From an uncultured Collinsella sp. (GTDB lineage Bacteria; Actinomycetota; Coriobacteriia; Coriobacteriales; Coriobacteriaceae): DNA of 5,046 nucleotides. The stretch's first letter is position 1. Each line of letters begins with the position of its first letter. Shown here piece after piece: positions 5,006-5,046 of the stretch. The notes under the pieces were generated by a model. That model searched no databases. It had not been told where the DNA came from and saw nothing but the letters and a program-made list of their open reading frames with translations. The DNA lies in contig CABUTH010000142.1 of the NCBI GenBank assembly GCA_902494465.1, forward strand, positions 1-5,046, written 5' to 3'. The translations under genes and the position numbers were made by a program.

Positions 5006-5046
5006 GTCGATGGTTTTGAGTGCAAAACTGCTTCCGCGCAGCTAAG

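Overview
The window is about 5 kb of moderately high-GC bacterial chromosome with short intergenic gaps, good Shine-Dalgarno sequences and genes on both strands. Codon choice favours G/C-ending codons and the gene content looks anaerobe/gut-like. My best guess is an actinobacterium of the Coriobacteriia type, but no phylogenetic marker is present, so this is only an inference.

Left part (1-1026): a possible gene start runs off the left edge on the minus strand (94 to 1). A strong stem-loop (141-173) follows. A one-cysteine HxlR-family regulator (518 to 195, minus) is divergent from a small single-domain cupin (673-1026, plus). The 154-bp gap between them holds a perfect 8-bp inverted repeat that looks like the HxlR operator.

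Centre (1023-4251): a TetR-family regulator (1580 to 1023, minus) is divergent from a three-gene, translationally linked operon of sirtuin-like genes (1724-2689, 2693-3391, 3379-4251). The first and third paralogs keep the sirtuin Rossmann motif, the TxNxD motif and a four-cysteine zinc ribbon. In both, the catalytic His of the HG motif is replaced by Gln (QG), which recalls the class M, protein ADP-ribosylating sirtuins (SirTM). The middle paralog is colinear with them but has lost the whole zinc ribbon and carries Glu at the catalytic position, so it looks like a pseudoenzyme or regulatory subunit. The tetR/sirtuin intergenic region is unusually AT-rich and contains a 7-bp inverted repeat (TGATACT/AGTATCA) and a 10-bp direct repeat.

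Right part (4226-4990): a fused carboxymuconolactone-decarboxylase-like plus cupin protein on the minus strand, convergent with the sirtuin operon and overlapping its last gene by 26 nt.

Working model (inference): a TetR repressor controls production of a three-subunit, NAD-using modification system. The flanking genes (HxlR with a sensor-type Cys, a cupin, a CMD-cupin) fit a small-molecule or redox stress neighbourhood. The macrodomain, lipoate ligase and GcvH-L partners that usually accompany class M sirtuins are not in this window. I saw no tRNA, rRNA, CRISPR array, insertion sequence or phage gene.
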